The position numbers and the translations under genes are program-made. Below the pieces are notes generated by a model that did no database searches, had not been told where the DNA came from, and worked only from the letters and a program-made list of their open reading frames with translations. From CAZXEU01 sp965207385 (lineage in GTDB: Bacteria > Bacteroidota > Rhodothermia > Rhodothermales > Bin80), in the NCBI GenBank assembly GCA_965207385.1, contig CBDBLZ010000017.1, positions 1 through 64,000 of the forward strand: 64,000 nt of DNA, read 5' to 3'. This document shows positions 27,100 through 37,767 of this stretch, one piece after another (position 1 is the stretch's first letter; the number at the start of each line of letters is the position of its first letter).

Positions 27100-28476
27100 A
27101 TGGCAGACAGCACGCGCCACAAGATCGGTTTCGAGGTTCGCGAACTCGTTCTGTTGGCCGGGCCGATTGTGGCCATGCAGGTAGGGCAGATTTCCAACGG
27201 CTTCATTGACGTTGTGATGGTAGGGCGGCTGGGCCCGGAGGCGCTCGCCGGCGTCGCCCTCGGCAATGCCACGTTCTTCTTCTTCCTTCTTGTATGCGTC
27301 GGCGTGCTCATGGCCGTCGGCCCCATGGTTTCGCAGGCCTACGGCGCGAAGACGTACGAGCCGATTGGCCACAGCGTGCGCCAAGGACTGTGGCTGGCGC
27401 TCGCGCTCGCCGTGCCGATCGCGCTGCTTCTGTGGCATATAGGACCCATATGGCTGTTGATGAGACAGGAGCAACACGTGGTGGTGCTAGCGCAGGAGTA
27501 CGTGCGCGCGGTCCTGTGGGGCTTCCTGCCGTTCCTCTGGTTCATCGTATTCAGGAATTTTGTGGAAGCCGTTTCCCGGCCGTGGCCTGTTACGGCCATA
27601 ATCGTCTTCAGCGTGGGTCTCAATGTCCTCGCCAACACGGCCCTCATGTTCGGGCGCTTCGGCATGCCGGCCCTGGGCCTTGTCGGCACAGGCTGGGCTA
27701 CCACCATCGTGTACTGGTTCCAGTTTCTGGTGATCGGCGCCTACGTTCTGGGCCGGAGACGATTCCGGGCGTTTCGACTGTTTCACGGTCTCGGTCGATT
27801 CAACGCCGGCTATCTCCGCGAAATCCTCCGCATAGGCTTGCCCATCGGGGGCATTTACGGCCTTGAGGTCGCCTTCTTCGCATCGACAGCGCTGCTGGCC
27901 GGGACGCTCGGCCACACGGAATTGGCGGCGCATCAACTGGCCATCCAGTGCGCCGCATTCACCTTCATGGTTCCCCTGGGCATCGGCATTGCTACGTCCG
28001 TCCGCGTCGGACACGCCGTCGGGCGTCAGGATCCTCTCGGTGCCAGGTGGGCCGGACAGATCGGCATCGCCCTGTCTGCGCTGTTCATGACGCTGGCGGC
28101 CATCTTCTTCTGGGTCGCACCCCGCAGCATTGTCAGCCTGTTCCTGGATCTGGGCGAGCCCACGCATGCGGAGGCCGCACTCCTTGCGGTCAAGCTGCTC
28201 GGCATCGCAGCCGTGTTCCAGATTTTCGACGGAATGCAGGTCTCGGCCGGCGGAGCCCTCCGCGGCATGAAGGACACGAGAACGCCCATGCTGTTGTGCT
28301 TTGTTTCGTACTGGGTCATAGGACTGCCTGCAAGCGCCGCGCTGGGCTACGGAGCCGGATGGGGCGTACAGGGCTTCTGGGCCGGGCTCGTGCTTGGCCT
28401 GGCCGTTGCGGCCATGCTCCTGTCCGGCCGATTCCTCAAGCTGGCGAGGCGGCTGTCGGAACCATCGGCAGACTGA
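27100..28476 (+). CDS. MATE-family efflux transporter (NorM type)
   Basis: A 458-residue inner-membrane protein with 12 predicted helices in two halves. Family motifs include LAGPIVAMQVGQISNGFIDVVMVGRLG near the N-terminus and GLPIGGIYGLEVAFFASTALLAG in the second half. MATE proteins export cationic drugs or metabolites against H+ or Na+. The ATG at 27100 is chosen over a TTG at 27076, which lies inside the promoter-like box. The gene is alone on this strand, downstream of a divergent LVIVD-repeat gene. The substrate is unknown. Confidence 0.92.
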   Translation: MADSTRHKIGFEVRELVLLAGPIVAMQVGQISNGFIDVVMVGRLGPEALAGVALGNATFFFFLLVCVGVLMAVGPMVSQAYGAKTYEPIGHSVRQGLWLALALAVPIALLLWHIGPIWLLMRQEQHVVVLAQEYVRAVLWGFLPFLWFIVFRNFVEAVSRPWPVTAIIVFSVGLNVLANTALMFGRFGMPALGLVGTGWATTIVYWFQFLVIGAYVLGRRRFRAFRLFHGLGRFNAGYLREILRIGLPIGGIYGLEVAFFASTALLAGTLGHTELAAHQLAIQCAAFTFMVPLGIGIATSVRVGHAVGRQDPLGARWAGQIGIALSALFMTLAAIFFWVAPRSIVSLFLDLGEPTHAEAALLAVKLLGIAAVFQIFDGMQVSAGGALRGMKDTRTPMLLCFVSYWVIGLPASAALGYGAGWGVQGFWAGLVLGLAVAAMLLSGRFLKLARRLSEPSAD

Positions 28477-28709
28477 ATGCTGCCAATCTGGACGGCGCAT
28501 CAGTCGAGCACCTGCTGCGAAGCGCCTGGCAGAGACTTCGGGTCCCGCTCGCGCGCCAACCCGTGCTCACTACCGTGTTGTGCCGATCCGGTAGGTCAAG
28601 CCGGAAAGGAACATCCGCCCGGATGCTTGTCTGCTTTGGATTCGGCAGAAGGTATGGACTCCGGGGGTAGCAGCGGCGCCGATCAGCCAACCAAGAGACC
28701 TGCCGCCGT

Positions 28710-28719
28710 GCACTAGTGC
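28710..28719. repeat. 10-bp palindrome GCACTAGTGC, copy 2
   Basis: Identical to the palindrome at 576-585. It lies 180 bases upstream of actA. CTAG is generally rare in bacterial DNA, which makes the shared site slightly notable. Confidence 0.35.
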
Positions 28720-28778
28720 GGCGCGGGTAACAAAGTGCAATGTGCGGCCTGGGGCGCCCTGCCCTTTCAATATTTATT

Positions 28779-28796
28779 GAATACCTATCGAATACC
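28779..28796 (+). promoter_or_regulatory. direct repeat GAATACC (two copies, 11-base period)
   Basis: GAATACC occurs at 28779-28785 and 28790-28796, one helical turn apart, in an AT-rich stretch about 100 bases before actA. Such phased repeats can bind an activator; no regulator is known here. Confidence 0.3.
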
Positions 28797-28898
28797 CGCA
28801 GGCCAATTGCCTTCGCATGTGAGATAGCTCTTCTTTAGCTCTGCATGCAGTAGTTTAGGCAAGTTTCGCTTTCTCAGGGGCTGAGTCGGCCCGGCAGC

Positions 28899-29546
28899 AT
28901 GCCGCAGATCTTCGCCAGAAAGGTCAACGCTCTACCGCATCTGTCATTGGTCGCCGTACTGCTGAGCGGGATTGTCAGCGTGGCCTTTGTCTGGTACTAT
29001 TTCTCGCCGGAATATACCGACGTAGGTTACGCGCCCGAGCAGCCAGTTCCCTACAGCCACCGGGTGCACGTGGACCAGCTTGGCATGGACTGCCGTTACT
29101 GCCATAGCGCGGTCGAGTCCGCTGACGTGGCCAATATTCCGTCGACCGAAACGTGCATGAATTGCCACACGATAGTGCGGCCTCAGTCCATCGCACTGCT
29201 GCCGGTTCGCGACAGCTTTTCCTCCGGAGAATCGATCCCCTGGGTAAAGGTGCACAGCCTGCCCGACTACGTTCAATTCAGCCATGCTGTGCACCTGGAT
29301 GCGGGCGTGGGCTGCGAAACGTGCCACGGACGAGTAGACCAGATGGACGTCGTTCGCCTGGAAGAGCCGCTTTCCATGGGTTGGTGCCTGGAGTGTCACC
29401 GCGAACCGGAGCTTTATCTTCGGCCCACGGGCGAAGTCACCACCATGGGCTATGTACACAGCGGCGACCATATCCAGCGAAACCTGGAGCGAATAGGGGC
29501 TGAAGCAATCCAGCCTCCCACCAATTGCAGCGCTTGCCACTATTAG
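28899..29546 (+). CDS. actA: alternative complex III subunit A, pentahaem cytochrome c
   Basis: A 215-residue protein with one N-terminal membrane helix (about 15-34) and five CxxCH haem sites (residues 65-69, 86-90, 139-143, 163-167, 210-214). This is the ActA pattern: a periplasmic multihaem subunit that passes electrons from the quinol-oxidising core to the terminal oxidase or a soluble cytochrome. The helix acts as an anchor or uncleaved signal. actB begins seven bases after the stop. It is the first gene of a 13-kb operon that continues with actB-F and the oxidase subunits. Confidence 0.93.
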   Translation: MPQIFARKVNALPHLSLVAVLLSGIVSVAFVWYYFSPEYTDVGYAPEQPVPYSHRVHVDQLGMDCRYCHSAVESADVANIPSTETCMNCHTIVRPQSIALLPVRDSFSSGESIPWVKVHSLPDYVQFSHAVHLDAGVGCETCHGRVDQMDVVRLEEPLSMGWCLECHREPELYLRPTGEVTTMGYVHSGDHIQRNLERIGAEAIQPPTNCSACHY

Positions 29547-29553
29547 CCGATCC

Positions 29554-32500
29554 ATGATTGCGCTACCTATCGCACAAGACGATAACAGCGGCAAGAGGCT
29601 GTGGCGCAGTCTTCCGCACCTGCGGCAGGACGCGGAGTTTGTGGAAGTTGTCCGGGATGAGGTAATGCCGGCGGACAGCTCGCCTTCGCGGCGCCGTTTC
29701 CTGCAGGTCATGGGGGCCTCGATGGCATTGGCGGGGCTGACCGCATGCAGACGGCCCGTGGAGCGCATCATGCCGTTTGCCCGGCAGCCCGAGGAGATCA
29801 TTCCGGGCATACCGCTCTATTATGCCACCGCGATGCCATTCCGGGGCACCGTCTTTCCGCTTCTGGTAAAGAGCAGTGACGGACGCCCGACCAAGGTGGA
29901 AGGCAATTCGCAGCACCCGGCCGCCTCGGGCTCCACAAACGTGTTCGCGCAGGCTTCCCTGCTCGACCTCTACGATCCCGACCGGTCCCGCACCGTACTG
30001 CACCGGGGCGAGCGGGCATCCTGGGATGCATTTGTCGAGCTCTGCCAGCGCCTTGGCGACAATGCGACGCGGCTGGCAGTAATCGCGCGTCCCTCTTCCT
30101 CGCCGACCGCTGCCGCCTTGCGCGCACGCCTTTCCGAGCGCTTCGGCGAAGTGCGGTGGATCACGTACAGGTCGGAAGGCGACTACGCTGAAGCTGCCGG
30201 CATCCAGGCGACATTCGGCCGGCCTCTTCGGCCCGCATATGATTTTTCCCAGGCCCACGTTATCGTGAGCCTGGACGCAGACTTTCTTGGCCCGACGGCC
30301 CGCAATTTTGCTTCGGCAACGCAGTCATTTGCGCAGGGGCGCAAGCTCTCATCCGCCGATGGCTCCATGAGCCGTCTCTACGTGGCCGAAAGCACGTTCA
30401 GTGTCACGGGGGCCATGGCGGATCACCGCAAGCGCATGCGAAGCGCGGACGTGGGCGCATTCGCTCACGAGCTCGCACGCAGGATGGGTGCGGCTACCGG
30501 GGCCGGCAGCCAGTTTTCCGATGATGCGTTCTTCGAAAGCCTCCTCGCCGACCTTCTAAATGCCGGTTCCCGCGGTGTGGTGCTCGCAGGCGAATCTCAG
30601 CCTCCGGAGGTCCACGCCCTTTGCGCCGCCATCAACGCGGCGCTTGGCAGTGTCGGCACGGTGCTCAGGCTGCTTGAAACCGGTGAGGAGCCGGAAGCGC
30701 CCCAGGGTGCAGCGCTGCAGGACTTGGCGAACGACATGCGCGCCGGTGCCGTGGACGCTGCGCTGATGCTGGGCGTGAATCCTGCCTATGACGCTCCGGC
30801 CAGCGTGAACTTTGCGGGTGCCCTGGCCGAAGTATCCGAGACCATCCACGTGGGTCTGCACCGGGACGAAACGGCGCGCCTGGCCACGTGGCACATACCC
30901 GCTGCCCACTACCTGGAAGCCTGGGGAGACGGGCGCGCATGGGACGGGACGCTGTCCGTGGTCCAGCCGCTTATCGCGCCTCTTTATGAAGATGCCCGGT
31001 CCGAAATCGAGATACTGACGCTCATGGCAACAGGAACGGCGCAGTCAGCCTATGACCTGGTGCGCGACACCTTTCGGCCCGTCGTTTCCGGCGCGTTCGA
31101 AGATGCCTGGCGAAAGATCCTGCATGATGGCTATGCGGAGGGCACGGCCTTTCCGGAGATCGTTCCTGAGACGCCTGGACCTGCCGGGCCTGCACGCTCT
31201 GCCCCCGGCGATTCCATCGAGGTGGTCTGGCGACTGGATCCAACCCTCCTCGACGGCAGCTATGCCAACAACGCCTGGTGCCAGGAGCTTCCAGATCCCG
31301 TCACCAAGATCGTCTGGGACAATGTAGCGGTGATGAGCCCGGCGACAGCTGAAGCTCTGGGCGTCGAAGCCCGCTACTCGAAGGGCCGCTATTATGTAGA
31401 TGTCATCAGGCTCACGCGCGGTGAGCAAGGCGTGGAACTACCCGTCTGGATTGTCCCGGGGCATGCGGATGGCAGCATTGCGGTGACGCTGGGTTACGGC
31501 CGCAGCGTCGACAGCGACCGGCCGGAGCGACATACTCCCTTCTGGGATACCGACGACAAGACGGACATTTACGGGCACGGCGCACTCGCGAGCGGTGTGG
31601 GCCAGAACGTGGCTCCGCTGCGCGACGCCTCGCTGCGTGCCATCTTGACGGACGTGGAAATAGCCGTTACGGGAAGGACGTATCGCATCATTACCACGCA
31701 GGACCATGGCGTACTCGACATGGAGGCCCGGCCGCTCCTGCGCATTGGGACCCTGGACGAATACCGGTCCAATCCTGCCTTTGCGCTCGAAGCAGAGGTG
31801 CCCACGCCCGGTTCGGACGAAAAGACCGATTTCCAGGATTATCCCATGCTCTGGCAGGACCGGCATCCCGCCAACGATGCCGCGATGCGCGACAGCAGCT
31901 ACTATCGCAACCAGTGGGGCATGGTCATTGACCTGAATGCGTGCACCGGCTGCGGCACGTGCATCCTGGCGTGCCAGGCCGAGAACAACGTGCAGGTGGT
32001 GGGCAAGGAAGAAGTGGGCAATGGCCGCGAGCTGCACTGGCTGCGACTGGACCGGTATTTCGTGAGCGAGGACGGCACGCAGCTGCCGGACAATCCGCAG
32101 ATGGTGCTTCAGCCCGTGCCCTGTCAGCACTGCGAAAACGCGCCATGCGAGGCCGTCTGCCCGGTGGCGGCCACGGTCCATTCTCCGGACGGCACCAACC
32201 AGATGATCTACAACCGGTGCATCGGCACCCGCTACTGCGCCAACAACTGCCCGTACAAGGTTCGCCGCTTCAACTATTTCAACTGGTCGAAGACCATCCC
32301 CGAGACGGTGCAGATGGCGCAGAATCCCAACGTTACCGTCCGCTCGCGCGGCGTGATGGAGAAGTGCTCATTCTGCGTGCAGCGCATTCGGGGAGCGCAG
32401 CGCCGGGCGGAGCTGGAAGACCGGGCGCTCGTGCGCGGTGAGGTCCTGACTGCGTGTCAGCAGGCCTGCCCGGCCGAGGCCATCACGTTCGGCGACCTGA

Positions 32501-32637
32501 ATGATGCAGGAAGCGACGTGTCGCGCCTCAGGGAAGATCCCCGGGCCTACACGATGCTCGCCGAGCTCAACGTCAAGCCTCGCGTATCGTATCTGGCTCG
32601 TGTACGCAACCCGAATCCCGGTGCGGAGCTGAGCTGA
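29554..32637 (+). CDS. actB: alternative complex III subunit B, molybdopterin-like and iron-sulfur fusion
   Basis: A 1,027-residue subunit. A twin-arginine-type signal (SRRRFLQVMGASMALAGLTAC) near 45-65 exports it folded. Residues about 70-780 resemble a molybdopterin oxidoreductase that in ActB proteins carries no cofactor. The C-terminal part is a ferredoxin-like domain with four cysteine groups, CTGCGTCILAC (about 798), CQHCENAPCEAVCP (about 858), CIGTRYCANNCP (about 889) and CSFCVQRI with CQQACP (about 938-970), fitting three to four Fe-S clusters. It forms the periplasmic electron wire with ActA. Confidence 0.94.
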   Translation: MIALPIAQDDNSGKRLWRSLPHLRQDAEFVEVVRDEVMPADSSPSRRRFLQVMGASMALAGLTACRRPVERIMPFARQPEEIIPGIPLYYATAMPFRGTVFPLLVKSSDGRPTKVEGNSQHPAASGSTNVFAQASLLDLYDPDRSRTVLHRGERASWDAFVELCQRLGDNATRLAVIARPSSSPTAAALRARLSERFGEVRWITYRSEGDYAEAAGIQATFGRPLRPAYDFSQAHVIVSLDADFLGPTARNFASATQSFAQGRKLSSADGSMSRLYVAESTFSVTGAMADHRKRMRSADVGAFAHELARRMGAATGAGSQFSDDAFFESLLADLLNAGSRGVVLAGESQPPEVHALCAAINAALGSVGTVLRLLETGEEPEAPQGAALQDLANDMRAGAVDAALMLGVNPAYDAPASVNFAGALAEVSETIHVGLHRDETARLATWHIPAAHYLEAWGDGRAWDGTLSVVQPLIAPLYEDARSEIEILTLMATGTAQSAYDLVRDTFRPVVSGAFEDAWRKILHDGYAEGTAFPEIVPETPGPAGPARSAPGDSIEVVWRLDPTLLDGSYANNAWCQELPDPVTKIVWDNVAVMSPATAEALGVEARYSKGRYYVDVIRLTRGEQGVELPVWIVPGHADGSIAVTLGYGRSVDSDRPERHTPFWDTDDKTDIYGHGALASGVGQNVAPLRDASLRAILTDVEIAVTGRTYRIITTQDHGVLDMEARPLLRIGTLDEYRSNPAFALEAEVPTPGSDEKTDFQDYPMLWQDRHPANDAAMRDSSYYRNQWGMVIDLNACTGCGTCILACQAENNVQVVGKEEVGNGRELHWLRLDRYFVSEDGTQLPDNPQMVLQPVPCQHCENAPCEAVCPVAATVHSPDGTNQMIYNRCIGTRYCANNCPYKVRRFNYFNWSKTIPETVQMAQNPNVTVRSRGVMEKCSFCVQRIRGAQRRAELEDRALVRGEVLTACQQACPAEAITFGDLNDAGSDVSRLREDPRAYTMLAELNVKPRVSYLARVRNPNPGAELS

Positions 32638-32663
32638 CTCCGCCAACGCAATAAGATCTGCCC

Positions 32664-34048
<1,385 letters not shown>

Positions 34049-34052
<4 letters not shown>

Positions 34053-34663
34053 AAGCGTTGCTCCGCGACATAAAGGCCAGCATGGGGATATACGAGGCCC
34101 AGGCAGATTCCCGATACGGGCTGCTGGCCGAGTATTCGGACCCGGGCGCGTTGTTGGCTGCCGCGCGTGCCGTGCGCGAGGCGGGCTACCGCCATTTCGA
34201 TGCACATTCGCCGTTTCCTGTCCACGGGATGGACAAGGCGATGAGGCTGGGCAATTCCCTGGTGGGCTACATAACGCTTCTGGGCGGTGCCGCGGGCCTG
34301 GCGCTGGCGACATGGCTCCAGTGGTGGACCTCGGCTGTGGACTATCCCATCAATATCAGCGGCAAGCCCTTTTTTGCCGTTGAGCCTTCCATCCCGATCA
34401 TGTTCGAGCTGACTGTGCTCTTCTCTGCGATTTTCGCGGTAGGGGGCATGCTGCTGCTCAATGGACTGCCACGGCCGTATAATCCGCTCTTCTATTCGCG
34501 GAATTTCGACCGTGCGTCCGACGACGCGTTCTTTCTCCACGTGGCCGCAAGCGATCCGTCATTTGACGAGGAGGCAACCGGGAATCTGCTAAGGGAACTC
34601 GGAGCGCTGCACGTTGAAGCGATCCACGACAAGGGATACTCTGAACTCCACGAAGAGGCCTGA
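34049..34663 (+). CDS. actD: alternative complex III subunit D (DUF3341)
   Basis: A 204-residue protein of the DUF3341 family. It has a cytoplasmic N-terminal region with GLLAEYSDPGALLAAAR and HFDAHSPFPVHGMDKAM, typical of ActD, followed by two membrane helices (about 68-90 and 110-133). It is a structural subunit of complex III. The start is a GTG at 34049 overlapping the actC stop, and its stop shares a base with the ATG of actE. Confidence 0.92.
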
Positions 34664-35268
34664 TGCTGGTATCTCGCGCATGGTTGCTTGTTCTGGTACT
34701 AGGCCTGGTGGCCTGCCGGGGCAGCCTGTCGGACAAGCCGCCCATCCACATCAATCCCAACATGGACGCTATGGAGCGGTACGACCCGCAGGAGGAGAGT
34801 CCGTTCTTTGCGGACGGCCGCACGATGCGCGCTCCCGTTCCCGGGACGGTGGCCCGTGGCATGCTGCGCGACGACACGGCGTTCTACCTCGGCCGCGATG
34901 CATCAGGGGCCTACCTGGCCCGCATGCCGCTTCCGTTTACCCGGGAATTTGCCCTGCGGGGACGCGAACGCTATGACATTTTTTGCGCCGTCTGCCATGG
35001 CCTGGCGGGCGACGGACAAGGCATCATAATGACCGGTGGCTACGGCTTTGCACCCATCGGCTACCATGACGACCGGCTTCGGACGATCGAAGACGGTTAC
35101 CTCTACGACGTAATAGCGCACGGCATTCGCACGATGCCGGCCTACGGTCACCAGATTGCGGTGGCCGACCGCTGGGCCATCGTCGCCTACATCCGGGCCC
35201 TGCAGCGCAGTCAAAACGCGACGGCCAGCGACGTTCCGAGCGACATCCTCTCCAATCTAGCGCCCTGA
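34663..35268 (+). CDS. actE: alternative complex III subunit E, monohaem cytochrome c lipoprotein
   Basis: A 201-residue lipoprotein with the lipobox GLVAC (Cys18) and one haem site CAVCH (near residue 108), followed by a MPAY methionine ligand region (about 150). ActE accepts electrons from ActA and donates them to the oxidase. Anchoring in the outer leaflet of the inner membrane is inferred from the lipobox. The ATG overlaps the actD stop by one base. Confidence 0.92.
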   Translation: MLVSRAWLLVLVLGLVACRGSLSDKPPIHINPNMDAMERYDPQEESPFFADGRTMRAPVPGTVARGMLRDDTAFYLGRDASGAYLARMPLPFTREFALRGRERYDIFCAVCHGLAGDGQGIIMTGGYGFAPIGYHDDRLRTIEDGYLYDVIAHGIRTMPAYGHQIAVADRWAIVAYIRALQRSQNATASDVPSDILSNLAP

Positions 35269-35278
35269 GCATTTTCTG

Positions 35279-36562
35279 ATGGCGAGCACGCTCAAGAGGA
35301 GCTCCCTGCACCATTGGCTCCTGGATACCTGGGAGCCTACTTCGGACCGCGCGAAGGCGGAATTCCGCTACAGCGGCGGCCGGCTGGCCTATCTGGTGCC
35401 GATGCTGGTCGGAGCCGCCCTCCTGGCGGTCAGCATCACGATGGGCCTGCAGGAAGGCTTCCTGGAGCAATTCTATTTTTCCTATCTCGTAGGCTGGACC
35501 TTCTGCCTTTCGCTATCGATCGGCGGGCTCTTCGTGGTCCTGATAAAACACCTTACGAAAGCCTCCTGGGTGGTCGTGCTGCGCCGCATCCCGGAAGCGC
35601 TGGCTGCGTCATTTCCGCTGCTTGCGGTGCTTGCCATTCCTATCCTGGTGGGCCTGTTCGACACGCATTACGGCCCGTACCACCACTGGACGGCCTCAGG
35701 GATAGCGGACCCGGCCGATGCGTATTTCGACGAAATACTCGCCGGCAAGGTCGCCTATCTCAACATTCCGTTTTTCCTGATCCGGGTAGTACTCTACTTC
35801 GTGATCTGGACGGTGATTTCCGCAAAGCTCTACGCCCTGAGCCTCAGGCAGGATGTCTCGGACGATCCCGGCATCCCCGCCAAGCTGCGCCGCACAAGCG
35901 CCTGGGGACTTCCCCTGCTGGGGCTGACAACCGCCTTTGCCAGCTACGACTTCCTGATGTCGCTGGACCCCCACTGGTTCTCGACCATATTCGGGGTCTA
36001 TTTCTTCGGGGGAGCTTTCATGTCGGCCTTTTGCCTGATGGCATTAACGGCTATCGGATTGCAGCGAGGAGGCATGCTGCGCGGCATGGTAACGAGGGAG
36101 CACTACCATGACCTGGGCAAGCTCATGTTCGGATTCGTCGTGTTCTGGGCCTATATCGCCTACAGCCAGTACATGCTGTACTGGTACGGCGGAATTCCCG
36201 AAGAGACCGTATGGTATCGGCACCGGCTTGAACACGGCTGGCAGACGCACAGCGCAGTCCTTCTGGTCATGCATTTCGTGCTTCCCTTTGTCCTGCTGCT
36301 TCCCCGCTTTGTCAAGCGGTCGATGACACTTTTGGGGATAATGGCCGTATGGCTGCTCGTAATGCAATGGTTCGACCACCACTGGCTGGCCATGCCCGTG
36401 CTGCACCAGGAGCATGCTACCGTCCACTGGCTGGACATCACCTGCTGGCTGGGGCTGTGTGGCGTATTTCTGGGCGCATTTGCCTGGCGGCTGAGCCGTC
36501 ACCCGCTCGTGCCGCAGCAGGATCCGTTGCTTGGACGTTCGCTCGCCTTCGAAAACGCATGA
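35279..36562 (+). CDS. actF: alternative complex III subunit F, quinol:cytochrome c oxidoreductase membrane subunit
   Basis: A 427-residue membrane protein with about ten helices, a shorter homologue of ActC that lies on its other side in the complex. It shows the ActF run GLTTAFASYDFLMSLDPHWFSTIFGVYFFGG and the conserved MLYWYGGIPEET. It is thought to help proton movement. It starts ten bases after actE and is followed by a short protein gene. The assignment rests on family features and on operon position. Confidence 0.93.
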   Translation: MASTLKRSSLHHWLLDTWEPTSDRAKAEFRYSGGRLAYLVPMLVGAALLAVSITMGLQEGFLEQFYFSYLVGWTFCLSLSIGGLFVVLIKHLTKASWVVVLRRIPEALAASFPLLAVLAIPILVGLFDTHYGPYHHWTASGIADPADAYFDEILAGKVAYLNIPFFLIRVVLYFVIWTVISAKLYALSLRQDVSDDPGIPAKLRRTSAWGLPLLGLTTAFASYDFLMSLDPHWFSTIFGVYFFGGAFMSAFCLMALTAIGLQRGGMLRGMVTREHYHDLGKLMFGFVVFWAYIAYSQYMLYWYGGIPEETVWYRHRLEHGWQTHSAVLLVMHFVLPFVLLLPRFVKRSMTLLGIMAVWLLVMQWFDHHWLAMPVLHQEHATVHWLDITCWLGLCGVFLGAFAWRLSRHPLVPQQDPLLGRSLAFENA

Positions 36563-36572
36563 GGTTCTGCCC

Positions 36573-36944
36573 ATGACACAACCGGCAAGCGGCCCAAGAT
36601 TTGCAGACGAGCACGAACTGGTCGTGCAGCGCGAAGGCGTCGACTCGGGCCCTCTCATGGCCTTTGTTCTCAGCCTGGTGACGCTCTTGGCGGCGCTCGT
36701 CTGGGGTGCATCGCTCTGGTTTCGTGCATCGGTGGATGACGTGCAGCGGGAGGTCGCGGCAGGTGCAGTGTATCCTGAACTGCAGCATGTGAACATCGCC
36801 GCGCAGCAGCGGACGGGTCACTATGTTGCACTGGGAGACGGGCGGTACCAGATACCGGTCGAACGTGCCATAGAACTGCTCTCCGGCGAATACGCGAGCG
36901 ATACGAACCTCACCAGCGAAGTTCGCCTGCTACCTGCTGATTGA
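36573..36944 (+). CDS. small single-helix membrane protein of the respiratory operon (ActG-like position)
   Basis: A 123-residue protein with one membrane helix (about 29-50) and a periplasmic C-terminal domain ending in ELLSGEYASDTNLTSEVRLLP. The ATG at 36573 is chosen; an upstream frame from 36531 would overlap actF. It sits between actF and the SCO gene, a position where some ACIII operons encode a small subunit called ActG, but the sequence is too short to confirm. An assembly or structural role in the complex III-oxidase supercomplex is the simplest view. Confidence 0.7.
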   Translation: MTQPASGPRFADEHELVVQREGVDSGPLMAFVLSLVTLLAALVWGASLWFRASVDDVQREVAAGAVYPELQHVNIAAQQRTGHYVALGDGRYQIPVERAIELLSGEYASDTNLTSEVRLLPAD

Positions 36945-36945
36945 C

Positions 36946-37761
36946 ATGCGCAAACATGTCCTGCTCTCGCTTGTCGCCCTTGCGATAGCGGTGAAGCCGG
37001 CGGGAGCGCAGGTATCACCGCACGCGACCCGGGCCTACGAGGGTGTGGGACTGACTCCCAGGCTGGGAGCCCTGGTGCCGGCAAATGCACGATTTGTCAG
37101 CGCGGGTGGCCACGAAGTTTCACTCGGCTCGCTCCTGGGCAGCGAGCGGCCCGTGGTTCTGACGTTCGTATACCATACGTGCCCGATGCTCTGCAGCGCG
37201 CTCCTGGATGGCCTCACGCGCGCGCTGGAGGACATTCCCTGGACGCCGGGCCAGGAGTACGATCTGGTTACCGTGTCGATAGACCCGGTCGACACGCCCG
37301 AGGTTGCCCGGCGGCAGAGGCAACGCTATCAGCAAAGGCTGGGCCGGCCGGCCGCCGACTGGCATTTTCTGACCGGCGACGAGAACCACATCCGCAGCCT
37401 CGCGGACGCAGTGGGTTTCGGGTACCGATGGGTGGAACAGCAGCAGGAATACGCACATCCCGCGGCGGTCATTGTGCTTACGCCTGGAGGCAGCGTCTCG
37501 CGCTACCTGCCTGATGTGGCGCCGAGCGCACGCAATCTCAGGGCCGCCATGGTAGAGGCAGCCGACGGCAAGCTTGGAACACTTTCTGACAGGGTGTTTC
37601 TCTACTGTTTCCAGTACGACGCCGCTTCCAATTCATACGTCATGACGGCTAAGACCGCCATGCGTGTCGGCGGAATGTTCACCGCCCTTGTATTGGCGCT
37701 TGGGCTGAGTCTGCTCTGGATGCGCGAAGGACGCGCGAAGCGGCAATCATCTCAGGCCTGA
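36946..37761 (+). CDS. SCO1/SenC-family copper chaperone for oxidase assembly
   Basis: A 271-residue thioredoxin-fold protein with an N-terminal signal peptide (1-21) and a C-terminal membrane helix (about 242-260). The copper ligands are CPMLC and the conserved His in YAHPAAVIVL (about residue 172). SCO proteins load copper into the CuA centre of subunit II, here the next gene. A C-terminal anchor instead of an N-terminal one is typical of SCO relatives in ACIII operons. Start and stop sit tightly between neighbours (1 and 6 bases). Confidence 0.92.
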   Translation: MRKHVLLSLVALAIAVKPAGAQVSPHATRAYEGVGLTPRLGALVPANARFVSAGGHEVSLGSLLGSERPVVLTFVYHTCPMLCSALLDGLTRALEDIPWTPGQEYDLVTVSIDPVDTPEVARRQRQRYQQRLGRPAADWHFLTGDENHIRSLADAVGFGYRWVEQQQEYAHPAAVIVLTPGGSVSRYLPDVAPSARNLRAAMVEAADGKLGTLSDRVFLYCFQYDAASNSYVMTAKTAMRVGGMFTALVLALGLSLLWMREGRAKRQSSQA

Positions 37762-37767
37762 CGGAGC

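Larger units (their letters stand above)
28477..28898 (+). promoter_or_regulatory. leader region of the actABCDEF/cta operon
   Basis: 422 non-coding bases precede the long respiratory operon, so its promoter should lie here. The last 130 bases are AT-rich. A TAGCTCTG near 28834-28841 matches the Bacteroidota -7 box at five of six positions. The palindrome at 28710 and the repeat at 28779 are the only other structures seen. Confidence 0.4.
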
